A program made the translations under genes and the position numbers. The notes beneath the pieces were generated by a model. The model was not told the origin of the DNA. It made no database searches and was given only the letters and a program-made list of their open reading frames with translations. Below are positions 42,973 to 51,800 of a stretch of 64,000 nucleotides of DNA, one piece after another (position 1 is the stretch's first letter; each line of letters begins with the position of its first letter). The stretch covers positions 62,001 to 126,000 of the forward strand of contig CAZZMD010000005.1 in assembly GCA_964655355.1 (NCBI GenBank). The letters are read 5' to 3'. The stretch comes from CALGDE01 sp964655355. GTDB taxonomy: Bacteria > Cyanobacteriota > Cyanobacteriia > CACIAM-69d.

Positions 42973-45318
42973 ATGACCACCGCCCCCTTTTCCCCTGAAG
43001 AAATTGCTGCTGAAGGGATCAAGCCGGAAGAATATGACGATATTGTGGGTCGTCTTGGTCGTCACCCAAACCGGGCAGAGCTGGGGATGTTTGGGGTCAT
43101 GTGGTCCGAGCACTGTTGTTACAAAAATTCTCGCCCTCTCCTATCCCAATTTCCCACCGAAGGTCCGCGTGTGCTGGTGGGTCCGGGGGAAAATGCCGGG
43201 GTCGTTGATCTGGGGGATGGACTCCATCTGGCGTTCAAAATTGAATCCCATAACCACCCCTCTGCCGTAGAACCGTTCCAAGGGGCGGCAACGGGGGTCG
43301 GCGGCATTCTGCGGGATATTTTCACCATGGGGGCCCGTCCGATCGCGGTCCTGAATTCCCTACGATTCGGCAGCCTGGACGATGCCAATACCCGCCGATT
43401 ATTTGAAGGGGTCGTCGCTGGGATTTCCCACTATGGCAACTGCGTTGGTGTGCCCACCGTGGGCGGTGAAGTGTATTTCGATCCCGCCTACAACGGCAAT
43501 CCCCTGGTCAATGCCATGGCGATCGGGCTGATGGAAACGGATGAAATTGTGAAGGCGGGGGCGTCGGGGATCGGTAATCCGGTGCTGTATGTGGGATCGA
43601 CGACCGGTCGTGATGGCATGGGTGGCGCGAGTTTTGCCAGTGCGGAATTGAGCGAAGAATCCCTGGACGATCGCCCAGCGGTACAGGTGGGGGATCCCTT
43701 CCTCGAAAAATCTTTGATTGAAGCTTGTTTGGAAGCGTTCAAAACCGGCGCAGTGGTGTCTGCCCAGGATATGGGAGCAGCGGGGCTGACCTGTTCCACC
43801 GCAGAAATGGCGGCGTCCGGCGGCGTCGGCATTGACCTGGATCTAGACAAAATCCCCGAGCGGGAGCCGGGTATGGTGCCCTACGAGTATTTGCTATCGG
43901 AATCCCAGGAGCGCATGTTGTTTGTTGCCGCGAAGGGGCGCGAGCAGGAGCTAATCGATATTTTCCATCGCTGGGGGTTGCAGGCGGTGGTGGCCGGGAA
44001 GGTCATCGAAGAGCCCATTGTGCGGATCTGGTTTGAGGGTGAAATTGCGGCGGAAGTGCCCTCCACAGCCCTGGCGGATAACACCCCGATTTATAAGCGG
44101 GAGCTTTTGGCGGAGCCCCCAGCCTATGCCCAGGAAGCCTGGAAATGGACCGCCGACCGGTTGCCCGATTGTGATGCGGCTGGCATTGACGGCAAATCCT
44201 GGACCGAGGTTTTGTTTACGCTACTCACCACCCCCTCGATCGCCTCGAAAAATTGGGTTTATCGCCAATATGACCATCAGGTGCAAAGCAATACGGTGCT
44301 GATGCCCGGTGGCGCCGATGCGGCGGTGGTGCGACTGCGGCCCCAGCTCGATTCTTCGGCGGACACCCCCTACGAAAAGGCGATCGCCGCCACCGTCGAT
44401 TGCAACTCCCGCTATGTCTATTTAGATCCCTTCGGGGGAGCTAAGGCCGTCGTCGCCGAAGCGGCCCGCAATCTCTCCTGTGTGGGGGCTGAGCCCATCG
44501 CCGTGACCGATAACCTCAACTTCGGCAGCCCCGAAAAACCCATTGGCTATTGGCAGCTCGCCGAAGCATGTCGGGGGCTCTCGGAAGGATGTCGCATTTT
44601 CGAAACACCGGTAACGGGGGGTAATGTCTCCCTCTATAACGAAACCCTCGATTCCAACGGCACCCCCACCGCCATCTATCCCACCCCCGTCGTCGGCATG
44701 GTGGGCGCGGTGGAGAATATCAACACCCTGGTGGGGCAAGGCTGGCAATCCGCCGGCGATCACATTTATCTATTGGGCATCCCCACCCACCAAATCGCCA
44801 ACCACAGCGAACAAATCACCCTCGGCGCATCGGAATATTTGGCCCAAGTCCACAGCACCATTGCCGGTCGGCCGCCCCAGGTGGATTTTGACCTGGAAAA
44901 ACAGGTGCAAGCTGTCTGCCGTGACGGAATCCGGTCGGGGATCATTCGCTCGGCCCATGATTCAGCGGAAGGGGGCATCACCGTCGCCTTGGCCGAATCG
45001 GCGATCGCCGGAAACCTCGGCGCAGATATTACGCTAGATGCCGCACCGGGCGATCGCCTGGACACACTACTGTTTGCCGAAGGGGGAGCCCGAATTATCG
45101 TCACCGTCGCCGCCGATCAAGCCGAGACCTGGGAAGCCACCCTAACTGCAGCGATCCCCAACCATTGGCAAGCCCTGGGTAACGTTGCCGATGGGGATCG
45201 ATTTACCGTAGCGATCGGTGGCAGCGGCGAAACGGTGATTGAAACCTCGGTGAGTGCCATGGCCGATAGCTGGAACACGGCGATCGCCCAGAAAGTCGCC
45301 GGCGATGTGGCCCTCTAG
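42973..45318 (+). CDS. purL: Phosphoribosylformylglycinamidine synthase, subunit PurL
   Basis: PurL, with PurS and PurQ, turns FGAR and glutamine-derived ammonia into FGAM in de novo purine synthesis. At 781 residues this is the small (multi-subunit) form. Hallmarks are EHCCYKNSRPLL near the N terminus with the catalytic His, the metal/ATP-binding KIESHNHPSAVEPFQGAATG, and the second half VTDNLNFGSPEKP and SAHDSAEGGITVALAE. purF lies 223 bases downstream on the same strand. purS and purQ are not in this window. Confidence 0.97.
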   Translation: MTTAPFSPEEIAAEGIKPEEYDDIVGRLGRHPNRAELGMFGVMWSEHCCYKNSRPLLSQFPTEGPRVLVGPGENAGVVDLGDGLHLAFKIESHNHPSAVEPFQGAATGVGGILRDIFTMGARPIAVLNSLRFGSLDDANTRRLFEGVVAGISHYGNCVGVPTVGGEVYFDPAYNGNPLVNAMAIGLMETDEIVKAGASGIGNPVLYVGSTTGRDGMGGASFASAELSEESLDDRPAVQVGDPFLEKSLIEACLEAFKTGAVVSAQDMGAAGLTCSTAEMAASGGVGIDLDLDKIPEREPGMVPYEYLLSESQERMLFVAAKGREQELIDIFHRWGLQAVVAGKVIEEPIVRIWFEGEIAAEVPSTALADNTPIYKRELLAEPPAYAQEAWKWTADRLPDCDAAGIDGKSWTEVLFTLLTTPSIASKNWVYRQYDHQVQSNTVLMPGGADAAVVRLRPQLDSSADTPYEKAIAATVDCNSRYVYLDPFGGAKAVVAEAARNLSCVGAEPIAVTDNLNFGSPEKPIGYWQLAEACRGLSEGCRIFETPVTGGNVSLYNETLDSNGTPTAIYPTPVVGMVGAVENINTLVGQGWQSAGDHIYLLGIPTHQIANHSEQITLGASEYLAQVHSTIAGRPPQVDFDLEKQVQAVCRDGIRSGIIRSAHDSAEGGITVALAESAIAGNLGADITLDAAPGDRLDTLLFAEGGARIIVTVAADQAETWEATLTAAIPNHWQALGNVADGDRFTVAIGGSGETVIETSVSAMADSWNTAIAQKVAGDVAL

Positions 45319-45356
45319 ATATTGCCCCCTAGATATTGCTCTCTAGAGATTGCCCG
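45315..45356. repeat. 14-bp tandem array (three copies) over the purL stop
   Basis: CTAGATATTGCCCC, CTAGATATTGCTCT and CTAGAGATTGCCCG follow without gaps. The first copy contains the purL TAG stop (45316-45318). Confidence 0.9.
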
Positions 45357-45541
45357 CTAAACGGCTGGCCGGTAGCCCTGAACACAGAACTGATGTGCCA
45401 ATTCTTCCTAGAGAGAACATAAACATCAAGACAAGTTGTTAAGAACCGTTTAAAATCTGGGTGTTTCAAGCCCAGCACCCATCCAGACCGCGCCCCCGGC
45501 GATGGTCTCACCCGTTACTGCTACAGGAGCGTTCATCGCCC

Positions 45542-47077
45542 ATGACTTTCCCCGCCCCCATCGACGTACCGTTCTCAAGCGATCGCCCCGACAAACCGGA
45601 GGAGGCCTGTGGTGTCTTCGGTGTTTACGCCCCCGAAGCAGAAGTAGCGACCTTGACCTATTTTGGGTTGTTCGCCCTGCAACATCGGGGTCAGGAATCC
45701 GCCGGGATTGCCACTTTCGAAGGGGATACTATTCATCTCCATAAGGACATGGGGTTAGTGTCCCAGGTCTTTGACGACGAGATTTTGGCGACCTTAACGG
45801 GAACCATGGCGGTCGGCCATACCCGCTACTCCACCACCGGCAGCAGCCGCGTGGCCAATGCTCAGCCGATCAAAATCGACACCCAACAGGGGGCCTTTGC
45901 CCTGGCTCACAATGGCAATCTGGTAAATGCTGCAGAGCTACGGAATGCGCTGCTGGAGCAAAATGCCACCTTTGAAACCACCATTGATTCCGAGGCGATC
46001 GCGATCGCCCTGGGCTTAGAAATGGACGCCGGCCATGACTGGATTGAGGGCGCGTCCCGGGCCTTTAGGCGATGCCACGGGGCATTTAGCCTGGTGATCG
46101 GCACCCCCGTTGGATTGATGGGCACCCGTGATCCCAACGGCATCCGCCCCCTCGTAATCGGTCAGCTCCCCCACAATGGTCGGTATGTGTTGGCATCGGA
46201 AACCTGCGGCTTGGATATTATCGGAGCCGACTATGTACGGGATGTGCAGCCGGGGGAGCTGGTGCTAATCAATGACGAGGGGATCCAATCAGTGGTCTGG
46301 GCAGCGGAACCCGCCAAGAAAATGTGCGTGTTTGAAATGATTTATTTCGCCCGCCCCGACAGCCTAGTCAACGACGAAACCCTCTACTCCTACCGCAAGC
46401 GGCTGGGGCGAGAATTAGCCGACGAATCCAACGTCGAAGCGGACATTATTATCGGCGTCCCCGATTCGGGGATCCCTGCGGCGATCGGCTTTTCTGAGGC
46501 ATCAGGCATTACCTACGCCGAAGGATTAATTAAAAATCGCTATGTGGGGCGGACTTTTATCCAACCCACCCAAGCCATGCGGGAAACGGGGATCCGCATG
46601 AAGCTGAATCCCCTGAAGGACGTGCTAGCGGGCAAGCGGGTCATTATTGTGGATGACTCCATTGTTCGGGGTACCACCAGCCGCAAAATTGTGAAAACCT
46701 TGCGGGATGCGGGGGCGACCGAGGTTCATATGCGGATTTCGTCGCCGCCGGTCACCCATCCTTGCTTCTATGGTTTGGATACGGACAATCAAGATCAGCT
46801 TATTGCCGCCACCAAAACCACCGAAGAAATCGCCAAGCAAATCGGCGTCGATACCCTGGGCTATCTGAGCGAATCGGGAATGTTGAAAGCCACCCAGGAT
46901 AATGTAGACGGGTTCTGCACAGCCTGCTTCAACGGTCACTATCCCATTCCGGTACCTCAACCCCTCCAGCGGTCCAAGCTGATGTTGGAAGAGGTCGCAG
47001 CCCATGCACCAGGGGCGATCGCCCCCGTCCCCGAACCGGCAGCCGAAACCCCAGAACGGCAGGCGCTCCCCGTCTAG
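45542..47077 (+). CDS. purF: Amidophosphoribosyltransferase
   Basis: PurF catalyses the first step of purine synthesis, PRPP and glutamine to phosphoribosylamine. From ATG 45542 (AGGAG before it) the protein has 511 residues. A 22-residue propeptide precedes the N-terminal nucleophile Cys23 (EEACGVFGVY), which must be exposed by cleavage. The PRPP motif is VIIVDDSIVRGTTS. Four Cys positions (CVFEMIYF, HPCFYG, FCTACF) fit the [4Fe-4S] cluster of the Bacillus-type enzyme. The frame extends upstream to GTG 45461, but those residues are not family-like. Confidence 0.96.
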   Translation: MTFPAPIDVPFSSDRPDKPEEACGVFGVYAPEAEVATLTYFGLFALQHRGQESAGIATFEGDTIHLHKDMGLVSQVFDDEILATLTGTMAVGHTRYSTTGSSRVANAQPIKIDTQQGAFALAHNGNLVNAAELRNALLEQNATFETTIDSEAIAIALGLEMDAGHDWIEGASRAFRRCHGAFSLVIGTPVGLMGTRDPNGIRPLVIGQLPHNGRYVLASETCGLDIIGADYVRDVQPGELVLINDEGIQSVVWAAEPAKKMCVFEMIYFARPDSLVNDETLYSYRKRLGRELADESNVEADIIIGVPDSGIPAAIGFSEASGITYAEGLIKNRYVGRTFIQPTQAMRETGIRMKLNPLKDVLAGKRVIIVDDSIVRGTTSRKIVKTLRDAGATEVHMRISSPPVTHPCFYGLDTDNQDQLIAATKTTEEIAKQIGVDTLGYLSESGMLKATQDNVDGFCTACFNGHYPIPVPQPLQRSKLMLEEVAAHAPGAIAPVPEPAAETPERQALPV

Positions 47078-47094
47078 GATTTCCGTGTTAACCC

Positions 47095-47142
47095 GGGGGG
47101 CATCCGGACTCACATCCCTAGACATAGCCCCCCTAAAATTTG
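47095..47142 (+). terminator. Possible terminator of purF
   Basis: GGGGGGC (47095-47101) pairs with GCCCCCC (47127-47133), around a 25-base loop, and TAAAATTT follows. It starts 18 bases after the purF stop. The loop is long and the T-tract weak. Confidence 0.45.
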
Positions 47143-47222
47143 GCACATTGGAAACGGGCAAGGCCGAAAAGTCCGTTAGGGTAGGCTTACCTTCCATTGT
47201 TGAATGATCGATCCCCCTCCCC

Positions 47223-47591
47223 ATGCCCCATAGCACTTCTCGAAATCGTATTGCCGCCTTTGTTGGCACCCTGGGGTTTAGTGCCCTCGGTGCCTTTGCG
47301 ATCGCCGTTGCCCCCGCCAACGCCCAGAACAACGCATCCACCTACCCCTCCAGCTTCACGACCGCTTTTCTTCAGGCTTGCAAAAATGGTGCCAGCGCCA
47401 ACGCCGAACGGCTCGGGCTGAGTGATGACCAGCTTGACCAATATTGCAACTGCTCCCTGACCGCGATCCAAGACCGCTATACCTTCGATGAACTCCAAGA
47501 GCAGCTAGGGTCCATCGATTTATTCAGCATCACCTGCAATTGCGCCCAAGCCAGTGGCATTGGTTCCATCGTTAACCAATGCGGCCAGTAA
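47223..47591 (+). CDS. Exported Cys-rich small protein, unknown
   Basis: This 122-residue protein has a signal peptide (about 1-34, hydrophobic core FVGTLGFSALGAFAIAVAPA, cleaved after ANA). The mature part has six cysteines in paired patterns (FLQACKNGAS, YCNCSL, TCNCAQ, NQCGQ), consistent with disulfides in the periplasm or lumen or with metal binding. I believe similar short exported proteins occur in other cyanobacteria; none has a known function to me. It lies alone between purF and an ABC ATPase gene. Confidence 0.8.
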   Translation: MPHSTSRNRIAAFVGTLGFSALGAFAIAVAPANAQNNASTYPSSFTTAFLQACKNGASANAERLGLSDDQLDQYCNCSLTAIQDRYTFDELQEQLGSIDLFSITCNCAQASGIGSIVNQCGQ

Positions 47592-47650
47592 AACTGGTGG
47601 AAGAAGACAAAGCCTCCTGGGCAAGGGTCTTGGGGGCTAGGGTTCTTTGA

Positions 47651-48421
47651 TTAGGAATGACCCAAATAGGCTTCCAAGACGACCTTACTTTGTTGAATGT
47701 CGGCGGGGGTGCCGTCTTCCAAATTCTGCCCCTCCGCCAGCACCCACACATGGTCACACAGGGACATAATCACGTCCATATTGTGCTCCACAATCAGAAA
47801 GGTCAGTCCCTGCTGATTCCAAAACTGAATGCGATCGCAAATCTGATCGATCAGGGCTGGATTCACCCCCGCCGCCGGCTCATCAAGCAGAATTAGCTTG
47901 GGATCCGCCATCAACGCCCGCGCAATTTCCAATAATTTCCGCTGTCCCCCCGACAGGGACCCCGCATAATCCTGCGCCTTCTCGTCCAACCCCACATCCG
48001 CCAAAATGCCCATCGCTTTTTCTTTGAGCGATCGCTGCTCCTTGGCGATCGTCTTTGGTCGGAGCCACACATCCCAAAAGCGCTCACCGGTCTGTTGCTG
48101 CGCCCCCAGGAGCATATTTTCCAACACCGACAATCGCGACAGGGCCCGCGCCACCTGAAACGTCCGCACCAGCCCCAACCGAGCAATATGGTGGGACGGC
48201 ATATCCTGCACCGCCTTGCCATCAAAGGTCACCGTGCCGCTGTCGGGATGAATAAAATTCGACAGCAAATTAAACAGCGTCGTTTTTCCTGCCCCATTGG
48301 GACCAATCAACCCGGTGATAGTCCCCGGCTCCACTTGGATAGACGCCCCTTGGACCGCTTTGACGCCGCCGAAACTTTTCTGCAAATTTTGAGCGGTCAG
48401 CAGGGGTTGGGGTGCGGGCAT
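47651..48421 (-). CDS. livG: Branched-chain/neutral amino acid ABC transporter ATPase (LivG/NatA-like)
   Basis: This 256-residue ATPase has Walker A GPNGAGKTT, signature LSGGQRKLLEIAR, Walker B LILLDEPAAGVNP and switch His in VEHNMDV. The AAGVNP after Walker B is typical of LivG, the first ATPase of high-affinity branched-chain amino acid (HAAT) importers. The closest match I can recall is cyanobacterial NatA; UrtD of urea importers is the alternative. No permease, binding protein or LivF is adjacent, so the transporter's other genes are elsewhere. Confidence 0.88.
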   Translation of the reverse strand: MPAPQPLLTAQNLQKSFGGVKAVQGASIQVEPGTITGLIGPNGAGKTTLFNLLSNFIHPDSGTVTFDGKAVQDMPSHHIARLGLVRTFQVARALSRLSVLENMLLGAQQQTGERFWDVWLRPKTIAKEQRSLKEKAMGILADVGLDEKAQDYAGSLSGGQRKLLEIARALMADPKLILLDEPAAGVNPALIDQICDRIQFWNQQGLTFLIVEHNMDVIMSLCDHVWVLAEGQNLEDGTPADIQQSKVVLEAYLGHS

Positions 48422-48491
48422 AACGATTGAGCCGTTGAGTCAAGCAGACAGTCACACTAAATATTCAATCAAGGGGCGGGAGCAAGGGCGG

Positions 48492-49370
48492 CTATAGGAG
48501 CGATCGCGCCATCCCATCCGCCTGACTGGCATAGCCGCCGCCAAATAGATTGAAATGATTAAGGATGTGATAGAGATTGTAAAGGGTTTTGCGCTGCTCA
48601 TACCCCGGCGACAGCGGCCATTCCGCCCGGTACCCTCGATAAAAACCGGCCGGAAACCCCCCAAATAATTCCGTCATCGCTAAATCCGCCTCGCGATCGC
48701 CCCAGTAGGTCGCCGGGTCAAAAATCACCGGTCGCCCATCCGCCGTAATCGCCGCATTCCCCGACCACAAATCCCCATGCAAAATCGACGGCTGGGGGTC
48801 ATGCCCTTGCAAAATATCCGGCACCGCCTCCAACAGGCGATCGCCCCAGGAAAAACTCCCTCCCTTACGCCGCGCCAACTTGAGCTGAAACCCTAACCGG
48901 CGATCGCGAAAAAACTCCACCCACGATCCCATCCATCCATTGGGCTGAGGGGTCGCCCCAATCGTATTATCCTGCCCCCAGCCAAACCGAGGACAATCCC
49001 GCTGCGCCTCGCTCTGCCACCGGTGCATCACCGCAATCTGCCGCCCCATCGCGTCCCAAGCCTCGCCGCGACGTCCCCCCAACTCCAACCACTCCAACAC
49101 AATGTAAGACGAACTCCCCGCCACGCCCCAACACAACGGCTTCGGAAGGGCGATCGCCCCCGATCGGCGCATATCCTGTAACCCCAGCGCCTCCGCCTCA
49201 AACATATCGAGCCGCTCCGCCCGATTAAGCTTCACAAAAAACGACCGCCCAGCCTGATCCGCCAAACCATAGGCCTGATTAATACAGCCCCCACCCACCG
49301 ATCGCCGGCGGACACCCCCCAACCCTTGCCCGGTCCGAGCGGCGATCGCCCCCTCAATCTCATCCCACAT
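48492..49370 (-). CDS. Fructosamine kinase family protein
   Basis: This 292-residue protein is a fructosamine-3-kinase-like (APH fold) enzyme. It has the nucleotide-binding strand FFVKLNRAERLDMFEAEA, the catalytic loop HGDLWSGNAAITADGRPVIFDPATYWGDREADLAM and a C-terminal helical region. The family phosphorylates ketoamine adducts on sugars or proteins to promote deglycation. All the expected catalytic residues (HGDxxxxN and DPA) are present. Starts 15 bases inside the preceding low-complexity Ala/Thr/Gly-rich sequence at ATG 49370. Confidence 0.92.
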   Translation of the reverse strand: MWDEIEGAIAARTGQGLGGVRRRSVGGGCINQAYGLADQAGRSFFVKLNRAERLDMFEAEALGLQDMRRSGAIALPKPLCWGVAGSSSYIVLEWLELGGRRGEAWDAMGRQIAVMHRWQSEAQRDCPRFGWGQDNTIGATPQPNGWMGSWVEFFRDRRLGFQLKLARRKGGSFSWGDRLLEAVPDILQGHDPQPSILHGDLWSGNAAITADGRPVIFDPATYWGDREADLAMTELFGGFPAGFYRGYRAEWPLSPGYEQRKTLYNLYHILNHFNLFGGGYASQADGMARSLL

Positions 49371-49438
49371 CGCCCCTCCTCCCTGGCAACCTTCGCGACA
49401 ACGGCAACTGCGGCAATGGCAACTGCGACAGCGGCAAC

Positions 49439-49729
49439 TTAGCGCGTCACCAAGCCATTCGACCGAGTGTCCACCTGGTCCATCACCCCCTTCAAATGGG
49501 ACGGCAACTGAGCAAAATGGAACTCAATGCGGTTCATCCCTGCCTGGAGGCACTCTTCCAACGATCCATAACTGCGATGATCCGAATCAATGGCATCCCA
49601 AGAATCCGGCTCCGCGATCGCAAAAGAATACCCACCCCCCATAGCAGACACCGGGACCACCAACAGACCGCGGTGGGAGCGGGCCCTCGCAAAGAGGACA
49701 TGTTTGTAGAGAGAGCGATCGTGCTCCAT
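49439..49729 (-). CDS. Small conserved-looking protein, unknown
   Basis: From ATG 49729 the protein has 96 residues. Its core, LLVVPVSAMGGGYSFAIAEPDSWD, DSDHRSYGSLEECLQAGMNRIEF, is non-repetitive and has the look of a real folded domain, but I do not know its family. Ends NGLVTR. The frame is open to 49777, and the shorter start is preferred because the first 16 residues look random. It is leftward, just upstream of the fructosamine kinase gene (69-base gap). Confidence 0.6.
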   Translation of the reverse strand: MEHDRSLYKHVLFARARSHRGLLVVPVSAMGGGYSFAIAEPDSWDAIDSDHRSYGSLEECLQAGMNRIEFHFAQLPSHLKGVMDQVDTRSNGLVTR

Positions 49730-50321
49730 AAATCTAGTGCCAACTATGAGTCGGCGTTGAATACTGCAATTCCACAATCCGTTCTGACATCCGCACCCTC
49801 GATTCCCGCATAACGAAAATCTCTGTGTCCTGAGGATATCAATCGAAAACTAAACCATGACCAAGCTAAGCCAAAATATTTTGCCCCTATCAGAATAGCC
49901 AATCTATGCCCTTAAAAATAGCTATTAATGATGGGAAAACTAGACTCGGAAAGGTTTTAGACGGAGACACGACAGAGAAATATTAATCTAGTCACAACTA
50001 GAATATGAATTAAATTATAGTTCCTACAGTGATCTTTGCAGTCCGCAACAATACCTCTAACATCCTTGAAATTCTGAAAAGCTCTAACGTTGTCAGTGGG
50101 GCTACCCCTCACTCAAAAAACTAGGCTCAGAGACCATCAAATCAGAGAACATCAAAACTGTCTTAATGCATTGCCGCCTAATTCACCGCCCCACCCTGCT
50201 CCCCCCCCCACGACCGAAGCAGATTAGGGTATAGGAAGAAACATTAACTGCCCGACGAAAACAACCCTTTCCCAGCACCCGACCGGTTCCACGCAGCCCC
50301 ATACCTCTATTTCCTATAGAT
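49730..50321. other. AT-rich intergenic region
   Basis: About 590 bases between divergent small genes, noticeably richer in A and T than the flanks. I see no gene, tandem array, or strong hairpin. Promoters for both directions must lie here. Confidence 0.5.
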
Positions 50322-50930
50322 ATGGATCGTCCTTACACCACCCAAGAGCTCGTCGATATTTTGGCCCAGGAACATCAAGCCTGCATCAAAGGAGAACGGT
50401 TAGACCTCAACGCCACCATCTCCGGGAATCCCCTCCTGGACCAACTCATTAACCCTGAAGGTGCCCAAAGTTTTGCCGCCTATCAAGGCTTTCGACGCAC
50501 CATTCATAGCTATCAGCGGCGCGAGCAAATTTCTGGGCTCCTTTGGCACACCATCGAACTCAATCAGGAGCGATTAACCTTCCCCAAACTCCACGAGCAT
50601 CTCATTGCGCTCCCCAGGGACATCCAACAGTTAAGAAATTATCTCAAGCCGGTTTGTCAGTTCTGGAAACGGGCCATGGCATCCATGGATCTCTATCTGG
50701 AATGCGATCGCGGTCGAGCCCATCAACTCATCACCATGGGCGACATGGAGCCTCTGATTCGCAGCAAACAATGGGCCACCCTCAGAAAGCATGAGCGAGC
50801 CCAATTCCTGGAAGTCGTTCTGGAACTCGGCTGGGGCGATCCGAGCCAAGCCCTGCACCGCCAGGGCTGGCCCGATTCAGGGGTGGACTATATCCACGGC
50901 GTACGCCCGGGATCCAAACCCATCGCCTAA
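50322..50930 (+). CDS. Hypothetical protein
   Basis: I do not recognise this 202-residue protein. It is mostly helical and charged, with no signal peptide or transmembrane segment. Regular stretches are YTTQELVDILAQEHQACIKGERL at the N terminus and AQFLEVVLELGWGDPSQAL near the C terminus. The length and composition look like a real soluble protein. It sits alone between two intergenic regions. The start at ATG 50322 has no strong ribosome site. Confidence 0.7.
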   Translation: MDRPYTTQELVDILAQEHQACIKGERLDLNATISGNPLLDQLINPEGAQSFAAYQGFRRTIHSYQRREQISGLLWHTIELNQERLTFPKLHEHLIALPRDIQQLRNYLKPVCQFWKRAMASMDLYLECDRGRAHQLITMGDMEPLIRSKQWATLRKHERAQFLEVVLELGWGDPSQALHRQGWPDSGVDYIHGVRPGSKPIA

Positions 50931-50939
50931 CCCCGGCGT

Positions 50940-51035
50940 CTACCCCCCGGCCGCAAAAATACCCATCACCACCGCAGATAACAAAAGCCCAGGGCTAAGC
51001 AGCAGCACAAGCAGGCCAAACTCATGAAGTTCCAT
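50940..51035 (-). CDS. Candidate 31-residue single-helix membrane protein
   Basis: ATG 51035 opens 31 codons ending in TAG at 50940. The peptide is MELHEFGLLVLLLSPG followed by a hydrophobic stretch ending FAAGG, that is one transmembrane helix of about 22 residues. Size and form resemble the very small subunits of photosystem, cytochrome b6f or NDH complexes, but it matches none I remember (PsbM, PetM, PetN, Psb30 and PsaM were considered). No ribosome site is obvious. It could be chance. Confidence 0.35.
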   Translation of the reverse strand: MELHEFGLLVLLLSPGLLLSAVVMGIFAAGG

Positions 51036-51800
51036 AACTTAAAACGTAGAGAATATTAAGCAAAGACAAAAAAATGGGAGTCGCGTTGAATGGGTGGAAG
51101 TGTCACCCCTTACCAGGATTAACTTTTATGATTCGTTATCGCCGTCATTCAACCCTTGCGCCAATCCTAACATGACATTTTAGACGCCCAGTTTTGAGTG
51201 GTTTGCGCCCCTGTGACCCGCCATGTTTAACCCAAGAAACGGAAAGAAAAACTTAAGAAAGATCGACAAAAAGAAGCGCGCCGCGCCGGTTGATACTGCA
51301 TCCCGGGAGATGGCCGCTCCGTAGGGCACTTTGATGACCTTGGGAAACGGGGCCTATTCGCGGTCTATTATTGAGACAACCTTTCATTGAGAGCCCCTTA
51401 AGCTCTCGACCGTTGTCCGAGGGTTGGGTGAGGGGTGTGGACCGTAACAGCAAAGGGACGAAACTCGTTTATAAGTGACTTATGGTTGGGTAATATCTAA
51501 TCAGGCGTTGCAAAACGGCAGCGGTGGCCTGCCCCCTGAGTTTTTTCAATGTCTCCGGCGTACTCTCGACTCAGCAGCAGTCCCATTCCGTCACACCGGC
51601 CGCACTGGGTTCCGTGGTAGTTTTTGGTTACGCATACTCTGGGCCAGCATGTATCCGATATGACCTCGCGGATACGGCTGCTCGGCATTGATTCATCTGA
51701 TTGACAGGCTTGAAGAATGGGCTGACTGGCTGGGCTAACCGCTAAGGCTTCCCAACCCAGCAGACGGACTGCATTGGTGTCAATCTTGCGTCGAATCACG
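51036..51800. other. Long intergenic region, 765 bases
   Basis: No protein gene is convincing here. A nested set of inverted repeats at 51361-51444 could be a folded RNA and is listed separately. Short frames on both strands across 51475-51799 do not resemble any family I know. Confidence 0.5.
51361..51444. ncRNA. Nested hairpin, possible structured RNA
   Basis: Three stems are nested. CGGTC (51361-51365) pairs with GACCG (51440-51444), GACAAC (51375-51380) with GTTGTC (51412-51417), and GAGAGC (51389-51394) with GCTCTC (51402-51407) around CCCTTAA. The bulged rod recalls structured RNAs such as 6S RNA but is much shorter. The pairing is seen; the strand, transcription and identity are unknown. 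Confidence 0.3.

Noticed and set aside
51497..51799. Leftward 100-codon frame upstream of the TPR gene
   Set aside because: No ribosome site, no recognisable family, cysteine/arginine-scattered composition; it would also cover the TPR gene's promoter.
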